This document shows positions 23,514 to 34,872 of a stretch of 64,000 nucleotides of DNA, piece by piece. Source of the DNA: Phallusia mammillata. Its lineage: Eukaryota; Chordata; Ascidiacea; Phlebobranchia; Ascidiidae. The notes beneath the pieces were generated by a model. That model did no database searches. It saw only the letters and a program-made list of their open reading frames with translations, and had not been told where the DNA came from. The stretch is taken from assembly GCA_003260075.1 (NCBI GenBank), contig QLIY01000084.1:168420-232419 (forward strand), in the 5' to 3' direction. The position numbers and the translations under genes were made by a program. The stretch's first letter is position 1; each line of letters starts with the position of its first letter.

Positions 23514-26500
23514 ATGTTTCGTTCAAAGAGCCAGTTTGAAAGAGTATTTGGTAAGTTGCTAAAAAACAAGTTAATTTAAAATAAACAAGCATGCCTGCAG
23601 GAGGAAACATTTCAAAGATATATTACACTTTTTATTATACTATGTATTACAACCCAACAATTACTATTATACATATTTTACAAATTTGAATGAGGTACAT
23701 AATTTTGTTGTTGTTTTAACTCTTTAACAAAACTGTGTAACAAACAATCGAGTAAGTATAAAAACCATTCATTTTACTCTATCTTTTGCAGTTAGTAAAT
23801 ATAACATGACTCTCCTAACATTTTTCAGAGAAAGCAACTAGCAACCTGTTGCTTGAACCAGACTTGGATTGTAACATGCAGTTATGTGACATGATCAGAG
23901 GTGGTGATACCAAGGCGCGAGAGGCTGCTGCCATCATGAAATCAAGAGTGCTCGAAGAAAAGAATCCACATGTGTTATTTTTTGCCTTGGATGTAAGCTC
24001 AAGCTAAATATATTAAAACGAATAGAAGTGAAATATGTTACATAACATTTGTTGCAATTTTTATTTAAGGTGTTGGATATTACAATGAAAAACTGTGGAG
24101 AGGCTATGCATACTGAAGTTTTGACTGAATCTTTTTTGGAACAAATTAAAGAACTGGTTAAGGTTAGAAAATACTTCACCAAAAGGGTGTTTTTAGACAT
24201 ATAGAAAAATAACATTGTGCTTTTGTTGTTTTAGTCATCTTCCAGCGAAAATGTAAAGAACAAACTTTTGGAAATGATTCAGTTGTGGGGGCTTGCTTTT
24301 AAAGATAAATCGGATTTTAAAGTCGCTACAAATTTGTATAACATAATGAAAGCTGAAGGCAAGTTTCTTTTTCACATATCACTAAGCGTTTAAAATTTAT
24401 TTTCTTGAACTTGGTTACGTTTCAGGTTACAAGTTTCCATCAGCACCAAGCAATCCATCTGACATGTTCAAGTCAGAAACAGTATGTAATTTGTGTGTAA
24501 ATCTTACAGAATTGTTTTTGATAATGTAATTCTTTAAACGAGGGTGTATCTGAGGGTGTACTAAACAGTAAATAGTTTGATGTTCACGTTCTTATACTTT
24601 TGCAGGCTCCTACCTGGAAAGACGGTAGAGAATGTCAGAAATGCAAGACAGAGTTTAGCTTGGTTCAAAGGAAGGTAAACATCTTAAATTAGGGTTTCTG
24701 TTCAATGTTGTGAAACTTACAGTGAAATGTAGAGTTTTGGTAAACACTCGCAGTCAGTGGTTTTCAAACTGCGCATGCTTGAAGATAACCAAGTGCACCC
24801 CAAAACAATGAAAAGTTAATTTATAAGAAATGATTCTTTAAGTTTTTCATATTACCTATGGTGCTTACTCAAAATTGTGGTTATTCATTAGGTGCGCCCT
24901 TGAGCAAAATAGTTCGAGAAACACTGCTTTAAAGTCATGGTATGGTTTTAAGTTGACAGTTAGTTACCCTTTGTGTTTGTATTTTCTAGCACCACTGTCG
25001 TGCTTGTGGTGGTATCTTCTGTGACAGATGTTCAAGCAAGCAAGCGATTATTCCTAAGTATGGAATCGAGAAGGAAGTTCGAGTTTGTGATGCCTGCTTT
25101 GATAAGTTGGTCAGGTAAGAAAAAAAAATCCACTAAAAAGCCATCAGTTTTTAGGCAAAACCCATAACCTATCAAGCCTAATTCCATCAGCCTGTAATTC
25201 TACATCATTACACATTACTATACATTAAAATTCAAGCATTTTTGATTTTAGCACCGGTGGAAAGACTAAGTCTGACAGTGAACTTCCACTGGAGTATCTG
25301 AACAGTGATTTGGCAAAGCAAAGTCAGGTTAGTAAAAAAAGCATTATGTAGGGTTGCACAAAGCTTAAACACATATGCTTCTAAACTGATAAACTTCATT
25401 TAGGTGCAGTGTGAGCAAGTAATTTATAAAAAATAGGCAACACAAGCTTTAGCAATGAAGAAGATGATGTAATGAACAGTGAAAAATACTTCAGAAAACC
25501 ATTTTGTTACTGTTAAAAACTTAAACTCAAAATCAAATAGTTTGGTGTAAGCCAATAGAAATTATCAAGTATGCCTTTCTTTATTTTTTTCCGATGACCA
25601 ATACTTGGTCTTTTTCAAAATCATCAGTGAAATTGATTCTGTGTTGGGGTTGGTGTTAGCAAGTCATGTGTACATCAGAGACATAGGGTGTCTGACTGTT
25701 AATACTAACATGGCTGACCCACATAGGAGCCACCAAAACGAGATGACGCAGCCATTAAAGAAGAAGAGGAGCTTCAACTTGCTCTTGCTTTATCACTGGA
25801 TGAGCAGGAAAATCGCAATCGCATCAGGCGTGAGCAGATTAACGATTCAGTTTACACGACTGTAAACAAACAATCTACTCCTACTGCCCCAGTTGCTTCA
25901 GCTCCTCAAGCACCAGTTGTTGTAAGTGGTGTATTAATGTAGGGACCAATCCCATCTTTTCACCATTTTGTCTTTTGTATGTGAAGATGATTGTGGTCTG
26001 TAATTTTGCAGAAATGTTCTGCCAACAGAAACTATCTTGGGTAGTCATAGGGAGCCTATTTAATTTTAGAGACAAATGTTTAACCCTGATAAGCATGGCA
26101 AATGGTGAATGTGGTTAAACATTACATAAGATGTGGAAAATATCAAAAGCAAATATATAAGAAAGCCACCTTTTCGGTTTAAATCAGGGGTGCCCAACCT
26201 TTTTTGACTCAAGATCGACTTTTTGAGGTAGTACAACTCTCGGGATCTACCATTCCAATACAAACTGACAATATAATGCAAGCCTACATGATTTTTACCA
26301 AAGAATAACTTGCATTTTTCCGAGCCCTGTTTTACGTTATTATCGTGTTTTGGGTGTGACTTTTTACACTGCATTGAGCATCATTTCCAAAATTTAATGT
26401 CCAATGCTAATCTTTGGTACATAAAAAAGTACCAGCAAAAAGTAAGTAACTATTACTTCTGTGATGTAACAAAGCGCACAATGAGTATTTGTGATGTGAA

Positions 26501-29500
26501 CTTATCAACAAATCCTAATGAATAATTTTCAAAACAAAGTCATCTATGTACAGCAAAATCGCATTACAAAAACTATTTGAAATAATTTTCTGCATCCCTC
26601 GCGATCGACTTGATATCAGTCCGAGATCGACCAGTCTAGCATGATCGACGGGTTGGGCACCCCTGGTTTAAATAGTTGTTGTGTTGAAACCTACTAATGT
26701 TGCCCAACAAGTTTGCAGCAAAACCTTAGTTTTATCATTGTTTTGTCATCAATTCTATCATTGTTTTAATATAGGATCCAGAGGAAGACCCAGACCTAGC
26801 TCGATATCTGAACCGCTCCTATTGGGACAAGAAGAAAGATGACATAAGCAAGCAAAATAAAAAAGTATTGAATCAGCTGTAGTACAGTGATTTGTGACCA
26901 TAAAATTTTACTGTTGACTTGTACATGAAAAGATCTACTTTTTGTGTGCAGGACACATCACAAAAGGCAGCAAGCGGCAAAAGTAGTTCCAAAAAGGCTT
27001 CCAGCAAAGAACCGGTGGAGGAACAAAATACAGTGGAAAATGAAGAACCCGAAATGGAGAAATCACCAAGACAGCAAGAGGTACCTATAATAACTTGGAA
27101 TTGTTGTTTAATGTAGATGTGTGATGTATTTAAAGGGTTACCTTTTTTCCTATTTCTGGCAAATTTTTTACCTAACTTTTTTACATACTAGCAGAACTAT
27201 AGCAACTGTTACTTCATGTGCAATGAAACTGGAGAATTTAATGTTTATACTTTGTCAGTAGTCAAAAATAATATTTGTTGATCCCTAGTTGAATCCGTAT
27301 TAAACAAATGAATCAGATTACTGAAATTCTACATGATAATGACTTGTGTATATTAGTTAACAGTGACTGCAGAAATCTTGTGCCTATTATCCATAATGGC
27401 CTTTTGTTTCTGTTGTCTATGACTCGCATTATAAGTGTAGTTAGTGTGACATTCTTTTGGTTTTTGACAGAATTTGCAAGGCAGTGACATTCCTGAAAAT
27501 GAGGAACTCCTTACCAATCTTCGAACCAGCGTGGAGATTTTTATGAATCGAATGAAATCTGATCAACTGCGAGGAAGATCAATCGCTAATGACTCCACTG
27601 TCCAAACCTTGTTTCAAAGCATCAACAACACTCACCCAATGTTAATTCAATTCATGAATGAATTAGAGGAAAAACGATGTAAGGGATAAGCTGATTGTTG
27701 TCATGAATAATTTAGTTTGTTTAAATTTCAGTAGTTGCAATCTGCCCACAATGTTTACAACAAACTGTATGGTTTGGTTTGTTTTTAGCATATTTACTGA
27801 CACTTGAACAAATTTGAAATATTTATTTATTACTAAAGCAATTTCGTTGTGTGATTTTTTTATCCACAGTAAAGTAGTTAATACTGCAAAACATTGACAC
27901 TATTTAGTGGCCTAGTCCAGCTTAAGTTATTTGCTGTATGGTTTTATATCCTAAAAATATCATCATCAAATGCTTGTGAACTATGCAGTGTCATTTCCTT
28001 CTGTATCTAACACTTCATTTTGATTAATCTGTATTTATTGCCCAGTGCATCAGGAGGCATTGCAGGACAAGCTTGTTCAGCTGCGTGATGCCCGTGCGGC
28101 CTTGGATGCACTGAGAACTGAACATGCAGAAAAAATGAAGAGAGCAGCTGAAGAAGCTGAACGACAACGGCAGATTCAGATGGTGCAAAAACTTGAACTA
28201 ATGAGACAGAAAAAGCAGGTGCAGTATTTATTTGTTGGCATGTGACAGTATCATCAGTGGATGTCTTTAATGCTATTTTCTTGACTCGTATAGGAGTACT
28301 TGGCCTACCAAAGACAGCTTGCGCTGCAACGAATGCAAGAACAAGAAATGGCAAGACAAGCTAGGCTTGAACAACAAAAGCAGTTCATCCAGCAAAGAGC
28401 CATGCAGCCAACAATGTTGATAGCAGGCTACAATACGCAGGTTGGTGCCAAATACCAATTACTGTAAACCACTGTTAATCCGGACCTGTTTGGACCAAAA
28501 CAATTCTCCAGATTAGATGAAGATCTGGATTAACTGATGTCGATTAGTAGGGATGGGCCGAGCCGAGCCAGAACCCGAGTACTCGGTACCGAGCATCGCT
28601 GTTTTTGATGCTCGGTGCTCGGCCGAGCAGTTGCACAAACTGACCCGAGCGTTAAATTTGCATATTCATGTCTTGCTAACATATGTAACTAGTGTTCTAA
28701 AGGGTGTCTATGAACAAAAACGAATGATTTTTCAAATGCACTAGAATAGATGGTGGAAAAACGCGTACTTTATGGGCATGTACAGCTTAATAAAACACCG
28801 CCGGTGACGTAAGAGACCGTGTAGAATGTAGAGCTAAACGTAGAAAGAGGATTTTCTGTGACGTCATAATGCACCGAACAGAACATTTATAGTTTTGGCA
28901 CATCCCTATCGATTAGTTCAAGCCTTACCATTAAAAATGATTTTTTCCTTGAATTCGGTCCAAATTGGGCAGAGTTTCAGGTTAACAGAGGTTTACTGTA
29001 CAGTATATATAAATTTCTCACTTCAAACATTTTGCTGTTGTTACACAGTATATGCAACAAGGACAACCTAACCCAGGGGAAGCTTTGCCTCCAGATGCTC
29101 AACAAGGTACTTCTGAATCTATCTAGTTGACAAAAATATCATTTCTGGTATTGTTAAATATTAAACCTTATATTGTTTATTAAGGAATGGTGAGCAACCA
29201 ATACAACATGTATGGAGGTTATCCACCAAGTCCTAACAACCCTGGCATGCAATATTCACAAACTGCTGTAAGTAAATTGCTGTCCACACGTCAGGTATTT
29301 TTTAGCATCCCTCACCGTTCATCCATTGTTTTCTAGGCTCCTACTGGTCAGTATGCAGCTGGACAACCAAATCAGGGTTATGCTCCTCCTACAACATACA
29401 GCGGAAACTTTGATCCGAATGCCTACAACCAGCAGGTGATTTGTTGTACCACAACTTTCAACTTATCACTGGCATTTGTGTTGCTAAAGGTATTTTAATA

Positions 29501-30748
29501 TAACATGGATATGTGTTTTTTTTCACAGACTATGGCAGGCCAACATGTGCAACAAGCCCCACAAGGTAATGAAAAAAAATCAAGTTTTGTAAAAATTTAC
29601 CTGGCCGTATTTACTCGATTGTAAGCTTATATCAATTTTTAGGTGCCGTTTGTGCGGCTTATAATCGAGGGCGGCTTATATTTTAATTTTATGCTGAAAT
29701 TATTTCTACACTCCAACATTTTAAATTATTTGGGATTCAAAACATGTATGCGTGTACAGATTATATGTCGATATATGTTCTGTTGGGTACAGTTATCATT
29801 GTAACTAGAAAAATAGTCAGACCATATAACAACAGAGATGTATTAAGAAACAATCGTATCTAAAATTCCAGCGTGCGGCTTACAATCGAGGGCGGCTTTC
29901 ATTATTTTTTTAACACCTCAACATGCGGCTTACAATCGAGTAAATACGGTACTTTATCTATTCTTTGTTCAGATTCATACAACATGGGACAAATGAACCA
30001 AGCCTTGCCCAACACTGGTGCCCCAGCATCAGTAACTGTTCAACAGCAGGTACTATACATATTTGTAAGCCTAAAAATGCCACACCAACTCAACCTATTC
30101 CCCACAATTTCAGGTAGTAGCAACTGCTCCACCTCCTACACCCCAACCTGCCCAGGTACCACAGCAAATGACTGCCACCCATGGGGTTTATCAAGTACCA
30201 CAACAACAGCAGCAGCCACCTCCGCCGCAACAACAACAATATTACCACCCTGGACAGCCTCAGGTATAAAACCTAAAGCATTGGCACGGGTCAAATGATA
30301 AATGACAGATAGAAGTGTGCAGTGTATCCTTTACGTTTATGACAGACGCATCACAGGTCACCGCCAAGTATCTCTTTGTTTTTGTTTGTAATTATGATGA
30401 CAAGAAACATCTTGTAATGTCTCATCTACTGGCGCCTGAAAAGAATAGATGAATTTCTAACTTATTTCACAGATTGAGCTGAACAATTTGGTAATTAGTC
30501 CTATAAGTTTATAACAGGATCTATTTTTGCACACAATAGGCACAAAAACATTTGACGCTCATGGCTGCTGGTCTGGTAATCTATCTTTGCAGGCCCACCA
30601 CATCTGTTGCCAAATATCTAGCAAACGACTTTTTTTTTATGTAAACAACTTCAGAAACTTATGAATATAATTCTTTCTACAGGAGGCTCAACCAGATGCA
30701 GCAGCTCATCAACAGACTCCAGCCAATTTGCTTATCTCTTTTGACTAA
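23514..30748 (+). CDS. HGS: HGS/Hrs, ESCRT-0 subunit (VHS-FYVE-UIM-clathrin box)
   Basis: Endosomal adaptor that binds PI3P and ubiquitinated cargo and starts ESCRT sorting with STAM (family knowledge). [17 protein letters not shown] opens a VHS domain (about residues 1-145) with [14 protein letters not shown] and [13 protein letters not shown]. The FYVE finger at about 160-220 has [15 protein letters not shown] and RVCDACF, the PI3P-binding signature. A ubiquitin-interacting motif follows: [17 protein letters not shown]. Then [15 protein letters not shown], a helical core ([18 protein letters not shown]) and long coiled coils ([18 protein letters not shown]). The C-terminal third is Pro/Gln/Tyr-rich and ends LLISFD, the Hrs clathrin-box terminus, before TAA. 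Exon 1 is 23514-23550; about 20 exons join in frame. Several introns carry transposable elements (24755, 26185, 28462, 29605). Confidence 0.95.
24755..24926. mobile_element. Old hAT-like MITE in an HGS intron
   Basis: The ends CAGTGGTTTTCAAACTG and TTCGAGAAACACTG are imperfect inverted repeats of the CAGTGGTTCTCAAAC family, also seen at 61964-62384. No target duplication could be read. Confidence 0.5.
26185..26665. mobile_element. Non-autonomous hAT element, 481 bp, with perfect 8-bp TSD
   Basis: The ends CAGGGGTGCCCAACC and GGTTGGGCACCCCTG are perfect inverted repeats. GTTTAAAT is duplicated on both sides (26177-26184 and 26666-26673). The 8-bp duplication and CAGGGG ends are diagnostic of the hAT superfamily. 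There is no transposase ORF. It lies in an HGS intron on neither splice site, so it is probably harmless to the gene. Confidence 0.92.
28462..28998. mobile_element. Pogo-like MITE interrupted by a hAT element
   Basis: The left end CTGTAAACCACTGTTAATCC and the right end, reverse complement CAGTAAACCTCTGTTAACC, sit between TA dinucleotides (28460-28461, 28999-29000). The ends are related to the MITE at 18895-19063. Without the inner 361-bp insertion and one target copy, the element would be about 168 bp, matching the length of that relative. It lies in an HGS intron. Confidence 0.8.
28548..28908. mobile_element. hAT-type MITE nested in the pogo-like MITE, 8-bp TSD
   Basis: The ends TAGGGATGGGCC and (reverse complement) TAGGGATGTGCC are inverted. 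TCGATTAG is duplicated at 28540-28547 and 28909-28916. The interior holds short palindromic blocks (CGAGTACTCGGTACCGAG) and a full CRE palindrome at 28859-28866. No coding capacity. Confidence 0.9.
29605..29950. mobile_element. MITE with CCGTATTTACTCGATTGTAAGC termini, 346 bp
   Basis: The left end CCGTATTTACTCGATTGTAAGC (first 20 bases from 29605) and the right end GCTTACAATCGAGTAAATACGG form near-perfect terminal inverted repeats. The motif GCGGCTTACAATCGAGGGCGG recurs inside. The outer element at 46521-48606 has diverged versions of the same ends. The ORF that starts inside it (29873 on) is partly this element and not a gene. Confidence 0.8.
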
Positions 30749-30976
30749 CCCTTGTGTTATTATTATGCTTGGTGATAATTATTGTACTTTTACTCGGTGT
30801 ATATTATTTTTGACATCATAATCCTTTGGAATTTTTTTTTCAGTCATCTGCCATTTAACTGTTTCACTTCAGAATTTTGTTGTGGTAGTTAGGATGTTAA
30901 GTAACAAATTTAAAAGCTAGAAAATTCAGTGTTGAATGTATTTATGGGATTTATATTTGAATTGAAATATATCATG

Positions 30977-30982
30977 AATAAA
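30977..30982 (+). terminator. AATAAA polyadenylation signal of HGS
   Basis: First AATAAA after the HGS stop, about 230 bp downstream. It faces the GTF3A 3' end, about 100 bp beyond on the other strand, so the two genes are tail-to-tail. Confidence 0.65.
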
Positions 30983-31082
30983 ATTGCACAATTATTCTGT
31001 TTTTGGTCAACATGAATCCATCATTTTTGTAACACCCTGAGGCAGACATAAAAACTACTCACATTTTCAAAAAAAAAAAATA

Positions 31083-31088
31083 TTTATT
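31083..31088 (-). terminator. AATAAA polyadenylation signal of GTF3A
   Basis: TTTATT on the plus strand, which is AATAAA on the minus strand, lies 10 bp after the GTF3A stop codon. The 3' UTR would be very short. Confidence 0.55.
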
Positions 31089-31097
31089 GCACCAGCA

Positions 31098-33920
31098 TTA
31101 AGAAAGAACAGAAAGTAGTTTTTGATTTGGATCCAAACCAGTAATACGGGATACCAGTCCAACTTTTTTCCTCCCCACTGGTATTCTCTGCATTAAAAAT
31201 ATGTTGTAAGCTCAAAATTTAACATCACTTAATAGAACAGCTTGTAACTGATGCCACAAAGGTGTTTTATTGGAACAAGAAAATCTACAAACCTTTTTGG
31301 GTGGGACATATCCATCCTGATGAATACGCATGTGCTTCTTAAGACTGTGCTTGTAAGCAAAGGATTTTCCACAATTTTCATGAACACATTTAAATTTCAA
31401 CTGTTTTAAATGAACTACCTGAAACACAAATTTTTTAATTAGTATCTACCAGTCAGACTGGATACAATTTGGTAGCTAAAATCAAAAGTCACTAGACCCG
31501 TGGTTCTCCAAGCGGTGTGCCTAGGCGCATCAATGCATCGTTTTATGGTGAAATAAGTTTAAATCAACTAATGTTACTGAAAAAACAAAAATTATAGTAA
31601 TAAACAGAATGTGCAACCTTAAACATAAATGAAACTTTTCATTGTTAAACATTTTCAAAGGCATGTTTTAAATATTCTTACCCTGACATGTGCTTTCAAA
31701 TTATGCTTCTTGACAAAAGTCCTATCACACTGTCGACATTTAAAAACTTGTCTTTCCTCGCAATGGACCCTTTTGTGTTCTTTCAGCCGACATGCCATGT
31801 AAAAAACTTTGTCACAATCCGAACACTTGTACTCCCTGGGATGGTTGATTGCAATGTGACTTCTCAATTCAGTCCAGGTTGACATACTTTTGGTACATTG
31901 GGAACACTTGTAACCATTATGTACCTGAATGAAAAAAGGGTAAAAAATGTACAAAAGGTCCATATTGTTTATGCCAACACTCAGTGGAGAATACAAGGGG
32001 TTCATAGTAACGTCACCAGACATCTGGAATTCTGGCATAAAATCTGTGTCCAGAAATTATTTAGCTTCCAATAGAGCACAAGTTCTCAAAGTGGCCAAAA
32101 TTGCTTTCCTGGGGCGATTTAAACAAGAGAAATACCTCATCATGTTAAATACCTGAAACCAACTGCTTGGTTTCTTTTTTATTTCGGCAAACATAGATGT
32201 TTAAATCAGTTTATATTTACTGTTGTCCATGCAGTTCTTTATGTGGCGCCAGTTTAGTATTAAGAAAGTAATAATTAAAATGTCAGGAATTATAGTCACT
32301 CAAATATAGTTGAAAAGGTAATCCTAAAAAAATTATAATGAGGCATTCAAAACAAGGTTTTTGAACACTAAATTGGGAAACAATTCTAGTGTCAAATATC
32401 TGCAAAGCAATTAGGGATGTTTTATTGTAAGCATTCATGCTAACAGTAAAATGTTTAGCAATCTCACCTTCATGTGTCTATTTCTATGTGTTTGTGTCAA
32501 AAATGATCTTTCACATGTTGAACAACTAAAAGGAGGTATACCAGTGTGGACATATGAATGCTGAGTCAGCAAATGATGTTTTGCAAATGATGCCTCGCAT
32601 CCTTCCACAGAACATTGATATGGCTTTCTGCACCAGGATAAAGATGTACTATGGCTGTACACTGCTTACAAATAAATAACACCACATTTACTTTTTCTTT
32701 GTGAGGTTGTTTTGTTCATGAATGTGCTGCTTGTGCTTTTTGTATGCTGATAAGCTTGAAAATTGCTTGTCACAATCTGCTTCTTCACATTGTATCTGAA
32801 TTACAAAAGAAATATTAAACAATTCAAACAATGATAAAGATGTATCCTGAAACATTGTTACACAAACATTGATGGCTAGTTTGTTACAGCATCAATTTAA
32901 GCCCAATTTAAATTTTAAAAAGCGCACCCCAATACCTTATGTTTACTGATACTTTGGGCATTAAAGCAATCACAGCTAAGTACCATTAGACCAGTGGTGG
33001 GATTCCCCCCCCCCAACAATGATAAAGATGTATCCTGAAACATTGTTACACAAACATTGATGCTTAGTTTGTTACAGCATCAATTTAAGCCCAATTTAAA
33101 TTTTAAAAAGCACACCCCAATACCGTATGTTCACTGATACTTTGGGCATTAAAGCAATCACCCCCCCCCCCATCAGCGAACCGGTCAGAATTACTGATTA
33201 ATGTCAATGGACTTTTTGTGACATAACCAGCCCCCCCCCCATCAGCGAACCGGTCAGAATTACTGATTAATGTCAATGGACTTTTTGTAACATAACCACC
33301 TAAAAACGTGACTTTTGTGATAGAACCGGGTGACAAAAAAGTTGAATCCCACCACTGCATTAGACCCTTACCAAACTGTTATCTTCATGTGTAGCAATGT
33401 GACGTTTTAGAATTTCTGAATCTGCATAAACCTTTCCACAGATTTTGCACACATCTGACCACTAGAAAAAATGGACACTGTTTACTGCATTTATTTGTGA
33501 CAAAAAGTTTTATAGTGCTTTTATAAATTGCTAAGTCCAGCCGGGATCATTTAATTTCTATTTTTGCAAATAACTGATTATTGAATTTGTATGGTTAATC
33601 TCAAACCACACATCCGCATGTTTTTGACAAACAAATCAATTCTTTTCTGTTTTACAATACATTTTGAATGCAAAGCTATCTAAAATTGTAAAATGTAGGG
33701 TCGTTTTTGTAAAAAAAATGCAGAAATAATTTAAAAAAAGTCCTAAAGGCATATTTTTAAATTCTCTTGCATAATTATTACTCTGTCTGGTATCAACACA
33801 TTATACAATATATTTAAAGTTCAATACCTCTGCTTTATCTACGTGGTTTCTTGCATAGTGAAGCTTGAGATGTCGCTTGGTTTTAAACTTTTTGTTGCAC
33901 ACTTCACAGGATATTTGCAT
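31098..33920 (-). CDS. GTF3A: Transcription factor IIIA (nine C2H2 zinc fingers)
   Basis: Binds the internal control region of 5S rRNA genes to recruit TFIIIC/Pol III, and binds 5S RNA itself (family knowledge). Nine C2H2 fingers can be read, the TFIIIA number: CEVCNKKFKTKRHLKLHYARNH; CKICGKVYADSEILKRHIATH; CEEADCDKQF; CSVEGCEASFAKHHLLTQH; CSTCERSFLTQTHRNRH; CSQCTKSMSTWTELRSH; CSDCDKVFYMACRLKEH; CRQCDRTFVKKHNLKAH; CVHENCGKSFAYKHSLKKH. The WTELRSH finger and DGYVPPKK after finger nine are TFIIIA-specific. The last exon gives RIPVGRKKVGLVSRITGLD and ends LLSVLS before TAA. The start at MQISCEVC (33920) places finger 1 at the N-terminus; an in-frame upstream ATG at 34055 is possible. One intron holds a hAT element with poly-C joins. 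Confidence 0.9.
32826..33297. repeat. Poly-C-joined copies in a GTF3A intron (three joins)
   Basis: AACAATGATAAAGATGTATC occurs at about 32827 and again after a poly-C at about 33016. ATCAGCGAACCGGTCAGAAT occurs after the second poly-C and again after the third (about 33241). Two different source segments are thus each doubled, with poly-C at every join. Confidence 0.8.
32992..33357. mobile_element. hAT MITE with 8-bp TSD, broken up by poly-C joins
   Basis: CAGTGGTGGGATTC at 32992 and GAATCCCACCACTG ending at 33357 are inverted ends. CATTAGAC is duplicated at 32984-32991 and 33358-33365. Between them lie poly-C runs and a misplaced copy of flanking intron DNA, so the true element is shorter than shown. 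The first poly-C begins right after GGGATTC and may be part of the natural element. Confidence 0.8.
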
Positions 33921-34872
33921 GGCCGAGAATATTCGACGAAACAGAAAAGAACATTTCTTACCATTCACTTTGTATTTTGATTTAGCCCCATAAGAATGGC
34001 ATACACGTGAAATTCGCTGAACCGTGACAAATAAATATTGCAGAGGCGTTTTCACAAATTGTTAAAAATATCGTAGGCTTTTTTCCTTCTGTACTTAATT
34101 GTCCGTACATAGTCTAGAAATATTTCTGTTCATTATAAAATTCTATTAACTTTTGTTTCTGTCTGACATGATAGTTCCCCCCCCCCATGGCATACACGTG
34201 AAATTCGCTGAACCGTGACAAATAAATATTGCAGGGGCGTTCTCACAAATTCTTAAAAATATCGTAGGCTTTTTTCCTTCTGTACTTAATTGTCCTTACA
34301 TAGTCTAGAAATACTTCTGTTCATTATAAAATTCTATTAACTTATGTTTCTGTCTGACATGATAGTATTGAGAAAAAAGCACGACTTTTGAACCGAGAAC
34401 GCAATAAACTTGTTTTATTGTTGGCCTTTGATAAACCGCACAGTATTGACACTGTACAAGCAGCAACGCTAAAAGAAAATACATCGAAATAGTATACAGT
34501 TAAATCAGAAACACAGAACTTCGCCCTTTTGCTTCTACTATGTCAAAACTTCATCTGAGAGCTGTGGACCGGACCAAAGTTGCTTTAAAAAGTAAATTTG
34601 CAATCAATAATACGAGTTTTCCCATTCGTACAAGCAGCTATTATGCGATTTACATTTTTGCTGAAACAAAGCACAAAATGTTCAAATAGAAACACTGATA
34701 GTCGGGTTTAACATGCAGAAAAGTTATTGCTAATATGCAAGCTACGTTCTCGCGTATAATTGCAGGCCCTTACAAAAGTCGAGTGATGCACATCGGCAGT
34801 GCAGGCTAAATATTAGTGAAAGATTCGTGGATACAAAAATACATAGGCAATTGACTTTCCAGCAGTCTGTCT
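33921..34872. other. Spacer between RACGAP1 3' end and GTF3A 5' end, with one poly-C-joined double copy
   Basis: About 33990-34140 is repeated at about 34187-34370 (CATACACGTGAAATTCGCTG in both) after a poly-C at about 34176-34183. The GTF3A promoter and the RACGAP1 3' UTR share this region. A TTTATT at 34417-34422 (AATAAA on the minus strand) could end RACGAP1. No other gene was seen. Confidence 0.5.

Noticed and set aside
29873-30298. 141-codon ORF with Ser/Thr/Ala-rich end
   Set aside because: Its 5' part is MITE and intron, and its 3' part is an alternative frame of the Gln/Pro-rich HGS exons.
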